Assembly (NCBI GenBank): GCA_033032865.1
Contig: JAWHQI010000075.1
Location: 620,001 to 684,000 of the forward strand
Length of the DNA: 64,000 nt
Direction of reading: 5' to 3'
Origin: Dactylorhiza incarnata
Lineage: Eukaryota; Streptophyta; Magnoliopsida; Asparagales; Orchidaceae
Both the position numbers and the translations under genes were made by a program. Positions 43,802 through 53,120 of the stretch are shown here, piece after piece (within the stretch, counting starts at the first letter, position 1; every line of letters starts with the position of its first letter). Below the pieces are notes generated by a model that had not been told where the DNA came from, did no database searches, and worked only from the letters and a program-made list of their open reading frames with translations.

Positions 43802-44980
43802 TGTTAAAATTTTTGATTGGACCGTTTAGGAGTAAGCAGGAGTTGTATCAACAAGAGTTATAGCCAAACAACCACAATACCAAAACCAGCAATACAAGAA
43901 ATCTTTATTGAAATAATACTGCTTTACAATGCGAGGCATACATGGCGAGACATGATTCATAAGAATCACGGAGACGAGAAGAACAAACACACCAAAAACA
44001 GAAACCGGCGGTCTGCCAGAAAGAGACCGCACGGATTGCAACAAAGGTTCAGGCCGCCCGGATTGTTCTACTGTACTCCCAGACCGCTAGCACAGTCAGA
44101 CCGCAGAAACACCTTGAGACCGCGCGAACAGGAGCAGACAAACTGCACTGCCAGACCGCAATCTCAGCCCGCACGAACTGAAGCTTATTCAACTGAACAA
44201 AGAACTGAAGCTGTCGCCTGACCGAACTCAGATCGCCTAACCGCTGAAGGTCGCCTGATCGCTGAGTTTACTGCGAACAGCACAAGAACAATAAACCAGT
44301 TCGCTGACAAGCCGCAGACGAACTGTTTATTCGAGCCACCGGAAATCACCAAGGAAGGAGACCGCAACCTGCTGACCGCAAACCTGCGAACACAACAAAC
44401 GGTTAACTCGCAACCAAGCCGCGCGAACTCAAACTTGAGACCGCAAGAATCTATCCGGGCTCTTGTTCTTACAGTTCTCGTTATGAATGACGGGCCATGC
44501 ACCCCTATTTATAGGCGGGTGGACGGATGTCGTCACCGCACAAACCGGGATACAGTCACCACCCATCAGCTCGCGAACGGTCTCCAAAACCAGACCGCGC
44601 GAACACAGCACTTGGACAAAATTCAGTCCAAGACCGAAGTCAGCAGCAAGCCGCGCACAAACCGCACGGACACAGCGATCACCCTTCCTGAGATCGCCAA
44701 CACAGAGAAGCAACTAGCCGACTTGAACCAAGTCGCCAGAATAGAAACCAAGCCGCCCGGTCTCATCGGTCAACCAAGAACAGACCGACTAGAACAAGAC
44801 CGGAAACAACCCGCAACAGGTCGCCAGAACCAGCGACCTAAACCAAGAAGCAAGCTGGCCGATCGCACCAGATCGCCAGGAACAAACCGCCAGAGCACCA
44901 GCGCAGACCGCGCGGTCTCTGCGGTCTCCAGCCTTCAAACCGGCCGGACTCCTATCCACTTCACTTCAACAATTTCAACA
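43802..44980 (-). mobile_element. C1 3' LTR
   Basis: On the plus strand TGTTAAAATTT to TTTCAACA. TATA box on the minus strand at 44506-44513 (TATAAATA). Rich in AGACCGC and GCGCGAAC motifs. Antisense open frames here (43817-44221, 44435-45010) are not genes. Confidence 0.96.
44506..44513 (-). promoter_or_regulatory. TATA box of C1 3' LTR (minus strand)
   Basis: Minus-strand TATAAATA followed by GG; the same site lies at 62715-62722 in the 5' LTR. Confidence 0.65.
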
Positions 44981-44991
44981 CTCCCCCTTGA
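44981..44991 (-). promoter_or_regulatory. C1 polypurine tract
   Basis: Minus-strand TCAAGGGGGAG directly before the 3' LTR; it encodes the F-K-G-E end of pol. Confidence 0.88.
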
Positions 44992-45292
44992 AGTGGGAAG
45001 TGGAAACTAGCCCGAGCAACTCCCTTAACCGAGTAAACGGTCCCTTTTCCAGCGGCTTTGTGAAGATGTCTGCGACATTGTCCGCACTCCGAACATGCTC
45101 GACCTTAAGAGATCCTCCCAACACCTTTTCACGAATGAAATGGTGCTCAATCTCTATATGTTTGGTCCTCGCGTGACAAACTGGATTGTTAACCAGCTTG
45201 AGAGCACTCTCATTGTCCCCGCGTAGCATAGTGGGACCTCGAACCTCCTGATGAACGTCCTCTACCAACCTCCTGAGCCAAATAGCTTCCTG

Positions 45293-45297
45293 AGCTG
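45293..45297 (+). repeat. Target-site duplication of N1, left copy (AGCTG)
   Basis: AGCTG at 45293-45297 recurs at 58151-58155. Removal rejoins the C1 RNase H frame (ALAA to QEAIW). Confidence 0.95.
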
Positions 45298-45583
45298 TGA
45301 TGAGTCCTCATCATATACACTTTTATGGACTCATCTGGGCCGTTTAGTTAGTCATTTCACTGCACTTTAGCCCTGTTTTAGTTCATATTTGTTAATCCAT
45401 GCTAGGTGCACCTTTTGGCCCATTTTGGTGTGATTTCATGTTTATTTTCATTAGTGGTTTTCATGCACTGTTAGGTGCCACTTTTAGTGGCTGGATTTGT
45501 GGTTGTACGCTAGAACAGGAGTCGTGCAGGTGTTTCCGGTGCAATTCTGCACAGGAACACTGCGCACGATCACTGGTTCTATT

Positions 45584-45905
45584 GCGCACGACCACTGGTC
45601 GTGCGCCACTGATCGTGTGCACTTAACGCCTTTTTCACGAGTTCTGTTTGGTGCAGTGCGCACGACCACCAATGCCAGTGCGCACGACCACCGGTCGTGC
45701 GCCACTGCTCGTGCGCATTGACCATTAAATTTCTGAGTTTTGTTTCATCTATTGCGCACGACCACTGACGCTAGTGCGCACGACCACCGGTCGTGCGCCA
45801 CTGGTCGTGCGAACATTTTATTTTATAATTTCTGTCTTTGCAGGTTCCGTCCAGGCAGAGCGCACGATCACAGGATTCTAGTGCGCACGACCACTGGTCG
45901 TGCGC
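45584..45905 (+). repeat. Four 23-bp palindromes in N1 U3
   Basis: Palindromes at 45584-45606, 45680-45702, 45776-45798 and 45883-45905, spaced 96, 96 and 107 bp. The arm is GCGCACGACCA (or GCGCACGACC with a 3-base centre) followed by its complement. Shorter half-copies (GTGCGCACGACCAC, CGTGCGCA) lie between them. The same set is kept in the LTRs of N2 and in the second N1 LTR. Confidence 0.93.
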
Positions 45906-45937
45906 CAATGACCGTGCGCACTGTTTATTCCAGCGCC

Positions 45938-45944
45938 TATAAAA
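45938..45944 (+). promoter_or_regulatory. TATA box of N1 LTR
   Basis: TATAAAA 33 bp after the last palindrome. Counterparts: 50685-50691 in N2 (TATAAAT) and near 57199 in the N1 3' LTR. Confidence 0.65.
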
Positions 45945-46891
45945 TGACCTGCTCGCGATTTTAGGTCGATATCCCGATTTTCAGCGCCGTTTTCCGCCTG
46001 GTTTGGTCCGACTTCGCCCCTCCATCGTCGCCCACCTTAGGGAGGATCTCCGGGCAAGCTTTCAACGCCAAATCTTCGCCGGAGTTTCCTCTCGGCCTCC
46101 TCCTTCATCCAAGAGCTCCAAAGGAAGACCTAGCCGCTATCTCCATCGAGCAAGAGGAAGTTGGCAACCTCCACCGGATCGTGACACGAAGAAGACGGGT
46201 CCATTGGAGAGTCGTGACAGCTCTCTCTACCCCGGACGTAGTTGTGGACCGAGCTTGGACGCGTATTGACAACCCGGCGATTCCAACCGTGAATCTTCAA
46301 CGAGCCTTCGGATTCGGTCGATTTCTTGCCTTGTTCTCCTTTTATTGATGTATTTGCAACTAGATCTAACATTATGATGAAGCGTATTTTGATTAAATAG
46401 CATTTTTACTTGATTATGTCTATGTGATTGAGTATTTTTGTTTATATTATTGAGGTGCGCCTTGTGGTGTGGTTTGTTGGTTGTCTGGTGCCGCACTAGC
46501 AATTGCTAGTGGCGTGCTTGTCGAAGAGGTGCTTGCGACCCTCATTTCGCTAGCCTACTCGCCCATCCGCCCTTTCGACGCAGCGCGCTCAAGGCCTGCC
46601 TAGTCTCCATCCCGCCAAGCGAAGCTTTGCATAGCGGCATTGCATAGGAGTAGTTGATAGCTTTTATTTTGTTTTCCAAAAGCCAACCCAACTCCTCCGC
46701 ATTCCATCCACGTTAAGGACTTCAATCTCAAGTCCTTCCTCGAAACCTAACTCCACCTTACTGTGTTCCTCAAGAGACCGACACTCGGGGATTTATTCCC
46801 AATTTTTATTACTTGAACGATCGGTACACTGCCGTTTCGTGTCGCAGTCGAGCTACCGCCTATAGCGGTGTGTGAGATTTGCGCCATCAAG

Positions 46892-46911
46892 TTTTTGGCG
46901 CCGTTGCCGGG
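46892..46911 (+). promoter_or_regulatory. N1 primer binding site
   Basis: TTTTTGGCGCCGTTGCCGGG begins two bases after the LTR. TGGCGCCGTTGCCGGGGA is the usual primer site of Athila-like elements, commonly assigned to tRNA-Asp. N2 has the identical site from 51663. The leader 46912-47110 holds no ORF. Confidence 0.75.
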
Positions 46912-47110
46912 GAACACAGACGTGTGAGTTTTATGGAGAGGGAGAGTCTGAGAGAGAAGCCCTTCCATTTGTAAATTGCATCCCTTATTTTATTTTTGTT
47001 CGTTTTATTCCTTTTTCTTGTTTTATAGTAGGTTGCTTTAGTAAATTTTTGTTAGGTGTAGTATTTCGCACAATAGTGTTTGTCTTTTTGAATCGTTTTA
47101 TCTTCACACT

Positions 47111-48307
47111 ATGTGGGCACATCTAAATTTCCGTTGCCGTTGGTGTGGAGCTACTTCCCACTCTAGTGTTGAATGCCCTACGGAGAATAGTAGGCATAAT
47201 TCCTCTCGCCCAGCATATAGAGCATCGACTCCGTCTGATACTCCATATGGTGCGCGTAAGTCTTATGGCTACTCTGCTGAGCCATTACCGTCATACTTCT
47301 TTTCGGCTCCAGCCCCCGCTATGCCAAAGAAGCCTGCTAGGCAGTGCCAGTTTTGTCGGGGCACAGATCATGCCCTGAAGGATTGTGTTGCTTATCTTCG
47401 CCAATTGGATGAGGATGACGAGCTGGATATTCGGATCGTCCCAACTCCTAGCTCTGGCGGCACACCTTCAACATCCGGCTATGTGTCTTTGTCACCTTCA
47501 CATTTTGAAGGGTATGGCATGGATACGGTCACCGGATGTGCGGCTGATCTATGCACCGACATTGCTGAGCCAATTCTCCATGTGCCTCCACCACTTCTAG
47601 TGGATTCGATTCTTTCCCCTATTGTGAATTCTACATTCGTTTCTGACGACATTGTCGATGATGTGTCGCAGGATGAGGTTGTTGATCTTAGTGTTGTGCC
47701 TATTCCTATGGAGGAGGACAACCTTCTAGGTGAAGAGGAGTTTTCCTCAACACTGGTGGAGGAAGTCCAAATCCTTAGCCTGGCCACCGTTGATCCCGCC
47801 GACTCTTGCAGCATTGATGACAATGCTAACATTATTTTACTTCCCCAACCTGATGGGAGTGAGACCGGGACCACTCCCCCGATTAATGTTTATTTATGTC
47901 ATTCGTCTTCTTTATTTCTCGACCCCCCTTCTTCATTCGAGCCTGTGCAGGTTGAGTCTTCACAGGTATCCCAGGAGGACTTGGAGCTTTTTGCTCAAGT
48001 CAATGATGTGAGCATCCTCTCATGTGAGGAGGTTTATTCCCCCTCCGTAGAGGAAGCTCCACTCATTGCCTTTTCCTCCAGCTGCCTCCCTGTTGACGAC
48101 GCCTTGCTAGGCAAGGATATTTTTGGTGAGTTGAGTGAGGACCAGGCCTCCTCCTCTTCTTACTTTCTCTACCCTCTACCTGTGAGGAGCAGGTATCTAT
48201 ATTTAGGTAGAGGGGTGACTGTTCTATCTCCGTATCGGTACCCGCTACCGACACGCATATTAGGCCAGTTACCTGTCCACTTCTCCTTCCATAGGCCCAT
48301 TAGCTAG
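47111..48307 (+). CDS. N1 orphan protein with two CCHC zinc knuckles (398 aa)
   Basis: ATG at 47111 (MWAHLNF); the N2 copy starts at the same codon. Two perfect CX2CX4HX4C motifs: C9-C12-H17-C22 (CRWCGATSHSSVEC) and C79-C82-H87-C92 (CQFCRGTDHALKDC). A serine/tyrosine/proline-rich linker joins them. After residue ~95 the protein becomes strongly acidic and low-complexity (EEDNLLGEEEF) and ends in a conserved basic tail LPVHFSFHRPIS. No capsid, protease or polymerase motif is visible. CCHC knuckles bind nucleic acid, so a nucleocapsid-like role is plausible. The frame is intact in two copies, with an in-frame length difference, so the protein may be functional. I do not recognise a named family. 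Confidence 0.8.
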   Translation: MWAHLNFRCRWCGATSHSSVECPTENSRHNSSRPAYRASTPSDTPYGARKSYGYSAEPLPSYFFSAPAPAMPKKPARQCQFCRGTDHALKDCVAYLRQLDEDDELDIRIVPTPSSGGTPSTSGYVSLSPSHFEGYGMDTVTGCAADLCTDIAEPILHVPPPLLVDSILSPIVNSTFVSDDIVDDVSQDEVVDLSVVPIPMEEDNLLGEEEFSSTLVEEVQILSLATVDPADSCSIDDNANIILLPQPDGSETGTTPPINVYLCHSSSLFLDPPSSFEPVQVESSQVSQEDLELFAQVNDVSILSCEEVYSPSVEEAPLIAFSSSCLPVDDALLGKDIFGELSEDQASSSSYFLYPLPVRSRYLYLGRGVTVLSPYRYPLPTRILGQLPVHFSFHRPIS

Positions 48308-50032
48308 AATCGTTAAGATTTTGAATAAGTCGTGCTGGGATGACAATAACCCCAGTAGTTATCTTCCTTTTCTGCAATTTTTATTTTTATCTAATCATGT
48401 TTAGTTAGTAGTATTTTCTTTTCAGTTTTCTATTTTCTTCTGTTTTTGCGGAGCTGACCCCCTGCAGGTATCTTTTCTGGATGACGGACGCTGCAGCTTA
48501 GTCCAGGTTTACACGCCAATCTTCTGGTGTGCTCATTTCTGAGCACTGGGTACTCTCTTTCCCTAGCATTATTCTGAATTTTATAGCTGCATTTTGCGCA
48601 TATTGTTTAGTTTAAGTCTGGGGGGGGAGTGTACCGAGTGTTCACTACACGTGTACACGTTTTTGCATATCAGAAGTGTTTTTTTTTATTATTGCATGCA
48701 CCACATCACCCACTCGAGCGCGCACTCATCTGTTTGTTCGCCCTGTTGTGAATTTAATTCTTTTGCTTATTTGGAAAAGTCTAGATGATGGCTTAGGATT
48801 ATGTAGCAGAGTAAAATGTTGACTCTAGCAGTGCTCCTGGTCGAGTGCTCAGTTGCATAGAAATTTGTGTAGATTAGACTTCTTTTTATACTTATGGTTT
48901 TATATTTTTTTTCTATTAGTGTAAATGTTGTTTACTCTACTCAAATGGTGAATCCGGTGTGAATCAAACGGTAGCATAGGGATGTGTGTAAACGATCGCT
49001 AGATTCGTATTGCTTGAGTCGGGAGAAAGGAGAATCTTTCTCGGTGGCTAGAACTTGCCCCAAGCGATTCTTGAAGCATGGGTATACGGTTAGTCAATTG
49101 CGTGAATGTGATATAGGCCATCATTTTGGCCCGGTTGAGCTTTTGTGCCTATCCCTACCGCTTTATCCTCGCTAGCCCAGTTGTGCCTACCCATTCTTTG
49201 ATTCAGCCCCACTTTCATTTCACCAAAGCCTAAATGCCAATCCTAGTCGCACACCCAAATATGAGCTGTAGCTGTTTATTACTTTCATGAGTTGGGTTGT
49301 TGATGTGATATTATATTTGTGAAGATGTGGATGTGTCCTATTGTTTATTTGCTGAATATGATAAGAAAAAAAAATGAAATGTGAAAAAAGAGTTAAAAAG
49401 AAAGGAAAGAGAAGGAGTGTTTAATTGAAAATCTTTATGTATAGATTTCTGTTTGGGAGTAGGCGGTGCACGCACCCATGTTGTTAAGTTCAAGTCTGGG
49501 GGTGTTGTGTACCCGCGTGTTTGTGTGGCGAATGAGGATAGTTTCCTGCATTAGCTCATTTGGGTTTAGTGCTTGAGCCGTCGTTTTTATCTTTGTTTAT
49601 CCTCACCTAAACCCAAGCCCCAATTAAAACCTAAAGTCCTATTGATTCACGCAATTGAGTCAAACCAGTGCCGTGGAGAGAATGTGACCGGGCAAGCTTA
49701 TGGTCACCGACACTGATGGATTTCAGTGGAGTTTGTCCCGTACCCCGATCTTGAGCAATGCTCGTCTCAGCGCTTAGTTTACTTTCTCCGTATGCATGAC
49801 CGACTGATTCACCGTTGTTCACCATTTTGAGTAGTTGTAATATGCTTTTACTCTTTTAGAAATTTATAAACTGTTTGTATAATCAGTAGTCTTTTCTACT
49901 AATTTTCTTATGCACATGAGCATGCGACTTCGCATGGTACTCTGCATTGTAATGTTAAGCCATCTACTGTTCTTTCCTAGTTCGCTTAGAATTCGTTTGC
50001 TCGGGACGCGCAAACAGTTAAGTCTGGGGGTG
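48308..50032 (+). other. N1 3' noncoding region
   Basis: No convincing ORF. AAGTCTGGGGG recurs at about 48615, 49491 and 50020, the last being the true polypurine tract. Stretches GGCTAGAACTTGCC (49042), AGGCCATCATTTTGG (49112) and GACCGGGCAAGCTTATG (49688) have counterparts in G1 (6070-6160, 6680-6700), so the region descends from an Athila/Tat-like 3' end. Stem GTTTGC/GCAAAC (49995-50000, 50010-50015) precedes the tract. Confidence 0.8.
49995..50032 (+). promoter_or_regulatory. N1 stem-loop and polypurine tract
   Basis: GTTTGC-TCGGGACGC-GCAAAC followed by AGTTAAGTCTGGGGGTG, abutting the LTR start at 50033. Confidence 0.78.
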
Positions 50033-50043
50033 TGATGAGTCCT
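50033..50043 (+). mobile_element. N1 3' LTR, first 11 bp, including target duplication of N2
   Basis: TGATGAGTCCT, the LTR start. Its last five bases GTCCT (50039-50043) are repeated at 56565-56569 on the far side of N2. Confidence 0.93.
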
Positions 50044-51660
50044 TGATGAGTCCTGATCATATACACTTTTATGGACTCATCTGGGCCGTTTAGTTAGTCA
50101 TTTCACTGCACTTTAGCCCTGTTTTAGTTCATATTTGTTAACCCATGCTAGGTGCACCTTTTGGCCCATTTTGGTGTGATTTCATGTTGATTTTCATTAG
50201 TAGTATTCATGCATTGTTCGGTGCCACTTTTAGTGGCCGGATTGGTGGTTGTACGCTAGAACAGGAGTCGTGCAGGTGTTTCCGGTGCAATTCTGCACAG
50301 GAACACAGCGCACGAACACTGGTTCTATTGCGCACGACCACTGGTCGTGCGCCACTGATCGTGTGCACTTAACGCCTTTTTCACGAGTTCTGTTTGGTGC
50401 AGTGCGCACGACCACCAACGCCAGTGCGCACGACCACCGGTCGTGCGCCACTGCTCGTGCGCATTGACCATTAAATTTCTGAGTTCTGTTTCATCTATTG
50501 CGCACGACCACTGACGCTAGTGCGCACGACCACCGGTCGTGCGCCACTGGTCGTGCGAACATGTTATTTTGTAATTTCTGTCTTTGCAGGTTCTGTCCAG
50601 GCAGAGCGCACGATCACAGGATTCCAGTGCACACGACCACTGGTCGTGCGCCACTGACCGTGCGCACTGTTTAATTCCAGCGCCTATAAATATGCTGCTC
50701 GCGATTTAGGTCAGGATCCCGATTTCTTCCGCCGTTTTCCGCCCGATTCCGCCTGGTTTCGCCCCTCCATCGTCGCCCACCATATAGAGGTGCTCCGGGC
50801 TTGCTCTTCACGCCTATCTTGAGCCGGAGTTTCCTCTCGGCCTCCTCCTTCATCCACGAGCTCCAAGGTAGACCTAGCCGCCATTACCTTCAAGCAAGAG
50901 GAAGTGTTGCAACCTCTACCGGATCGTGACACGAAGAAGACGGGTCCATTGGAGAGTCGTGACAGCTCTCTCTACCCCGGACGTAGTTGTGGACCGAGCT
51001 TGGACGCGGATTGACAACCCGGCGATTCCAACCGTGAATCTTCAACGAGCCTTCGGATTCGGTCGATTTCTTGCCTTGATTATGTCTATGTGATTGAGTA
51101 TTTTTGTTTATATTATTGAGGTGCGCCTTGTGGTGTGGTTTGTTGGTTGCGTTGTGCCGCCCTAGCAATTGTTAGTGGTGTGCTTGTTGAAGAGGTGCTT
51201 GCGACCCTCATTCCGTTAGCCTACTCGTCCATCCGCCTACCGAAGCGTGGCATCGCGGCCCGTGTACTCCATCCCGCCTAACGAAGCAGCGCGCTCAAGG
51301 CCTGCATAGTTCGATCCGCTTGCCTACTCGTCCATCCGCCCTTACGAAGTAGCGCGTTCAAGGCCTACGTAGTCTTCCATCCCGCCGAGCGAAGCTTTGC
51401 ATAGCGGCATTGCATAGGAGTAGTTGATAGCTTTTATTTTATTTTCCAAAAGCCAACCCAACTCCCCCGCATCCCATCCGATTTTAGGACTTCAATCTCA
51501 AGTCCTTCCTCGAAACCTAACTCCACCTTACTGTGTTCCTTGAGAGATTCGATACTCGGGGATTACTCCTCGTTTTATATTACTTGAACGATCGGTACAC
51601 TGCCGTTTCGTGTCGCAGTCGAGCTACCGCCTATAGCGGTGTGTGAGATTTGCGCCATCA
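50044..51660 (+). mobile_element. N2 5' LTR (79-bp deletion)
   Basis: Same layout as N1, with four palindromes at about 50328-50650, then TATAAAT at 50685. At about 51075-51079 it lacks 79 bp present at 55904-55982 in its partner; CTTG flanks both ends of the missing segment, which suggests slippage or end-joining. It has extra TCGTCCATCCGCC units (51220-51350) absent from the N1 LTRs. Confidence 0.93.
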
Positions 51661-51878
51661 AGTTTTTGGCGCCGTTGCCGGGGAATACAGTCGTGTGAGT
51701 TTTCTGGAGAGGGAGAATCTGAGAGAGAAGCCCTTTTCATTTGTAAATTGCATCTTTTATTTTTATTTCTGTCTTTTTATTCCTTTTTCTTGATTATATC
51801 AGGTTGCTTTAGTAATTTCTATTTGGTTTAGTATTTGCACAATAGCATTTTTATTTTGAATCGTTTTATCTTCGCACT

Positions 51879-53120
51879 ATGTGGGCACATCTCAATTTCC
51901 GTTGCCGTTGGTGTGGAGCTACTTCCCACTCTAGTGTTGAATGCCCTACGGAGAATAGTAGGCATAATTCCTCTCGCCCAGCATATAGAGCATCGACTCC
52001 GTCTGATACTCCATATGGTGCGCGTAAGTCTTATGGCTACTCTGCTGAGCCATTACCGTCATACTTCTTTTCGGCTCCAGCCCCCGCTGTGCCAAAGAAG
52101 CCTGCTAGGCAGTGCCAGTTTTGTCGGGGCACAGATCATGCCCTGAAGGATTGTGTTGCTTATCTTCGCCAATTGGATGAGGATGACGAGCCGGATATTC
52201 GGATCGTCCCAACTCCTAGCTCTGGCGGCACACCTTCAACATCCGGCTATGTGTCTTTGTCACCTTCACATTTTGAAGGGTATGGCATGGATACGGTCAC
52301 CGGATGTGCGGCTGATCTATGCACCGACATTGCTGAGCCCATTCTCCCAGTGCATCCACCACCTCTAGTGGATTCGATTCTTTGTGAGGAATCGGTGCTC
52401 GACTTTTATCCGAGCACTATTCCTCTCCCTGTTGTGCATACTACACTCGTCTCAGATGACATTGTTGATGATGTGTCGCAGGAGGAGGCGGCTGATCTGA
52501 GTGTTGTGCCTATTCCTATGGAGGAGGACAACCTTCTAGGTGAAGAGGAATTTTCCTCAGCACCGGTGGAGGAAGTCCAAATCCTAAGCCTGGCCACCGT
52601 TGATCCCGCCGAATCTTGTAGCATTGATGACAATGCAAACATTATTTTACTTCCCCAACCTAATGGGAGTGAGACTGGGACCACTCCCCCGATTTTTGAT
52701 TATTCATGTTCTTCATCTTGTTTATTTCTGGATCCCCCTTCTTCTTCCGAGCCTGTGCAGGTTGAATCTTCACAGGTACTTCAGGAGGACTTGGAGCTTT
52801 GTGCTCAAGTCAATGATGAGTGTGTCCTTTTATGCGAAGAGGTTGATTCCCCCTCCGTTGAGGAAGCCCCACTCATTGCCTTCTCCTCCTGCGAACCTGC
52901 CGCAGACGATACCTTGCTGGGCAAGGATATTTTTGGTAAGATGAGTGAGGACCAGGCCTCCTCCTCTTCTTACTTTCTTTTCCCTCTACCTGTGATGGGC
53001 AGGTTTTATCTTTATTCAGGTAGAGGCGTGACTGTTCTTTCTCCGTATAGGTACCCGCTACCGACACGGATATTAGGCCAGTTACCTGTCCACTTCTCCT
53101 TCCATAGGCCCATTAGCTAG
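51879..53120 (+). CDS. N2 orphan protein with two CCHC zinc knuckles (413 aa)
   Basis: Same start (MWAHLNF) and the same two CX2CX4HX4C motifs (C9-C12-H17-C22, C79-C82-H87-C92) as the N1 protein. The first ~160 codons are almost identical in DNA to N1 (I saw about three base changes in ~460). The acidic middle differs more and holds about 15 extra residues around ILCEESVLDFYPS, in frame. The C-terminus LPVHFSFHRPIS is conserved. No stop or frameshift. Probable nucleic-acid-binding, nucleocapsid-like role by analogy only. Confidence 0.8.
   Translation: MWAHLNFRCRWCGATSHSSVECPTENSRHNSSRPAYRASTPSDTPYGARKSYGYSAEPLPSYFFSAPAPAVPKKPARQCQFCRGTDHALKDCVAYLRQLDEDDEPDIRIVPTPSSGGTPSTSGYVSLSPSHFEGYGMDTVTGCAADLCTDIAEPILPVHPPPLVDSILCEESVLDFYPSTIPLPVVHTTLVSDDIVDDVSQEEAADLSVVPIPMEEDNLLGEEEFSSAPVEEVQILSLATVDPAESCSIDDNANIILLPQPNGSETGTTPPIFDYSCSSSCLFLDPPSSSEPVQVESSQVLQEDLELCAQVNDECVLLCEEVDSPSVEEAPLIAFSSCEPAADDTLLGKDIFGKMSEDQASSSSYFLFPLPVMGRFYLYSGRGVTVLSPYRYPLPTRILGQLPVHFSFHRPIS

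Larger units (their letters stand above)
44975..45297 (-). pseudogene. C1 pol, 3' end (RNase H C-terminus), severed by N1
   Basis: The minus-strand frame continues the C1 ORF that stops at 58151: QEAIWLRRLVEDVH, then LRGDNESALKL, HIEIEHHFIREKV, ADIFTKPL and the end FKGEC. The TGA stop (44975-44977) lies inside the 3' LTR, whose first base on this strand is 44980, so the polypurine tract (44981-44990) is also coding sequence. N1 separates it from the rest by 12.9 kb. Confidence 0.92.
45298..46889 (+). mobile_element. N1 5' LTR (1,592 bp)
   Basis: Starts TGATGAGTCCTCATC, ends GCGCCATCA. U3 has four palindromes (45584-45905), then TATAAAA at 45938-45944. Reading frames over the palindromes translate as repetitive AHDHRSCAT-type peptides on both strands and are not genes. 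Confidence 0.95.

Noticed and set aside
45584..45905. CRISPR-like regular repeats of about 23 bp with ~75-bp spacers
   Set aside because: Repeats are perfect palindromes in an LTR promoter of a plant retrotransposon, spacers are themselves related, and no cas genes exist. The same goes for 7180-7642.
45399..45964. Several 70-90-codon frames on both strands in N LTRs with repeated AHDHRSCAT-like peptides
   Set aside because: They translate the GCGCACGACCA palindromes; frames on both strands over a palindrome look alike. No start context or conserved protein outside the repeat.
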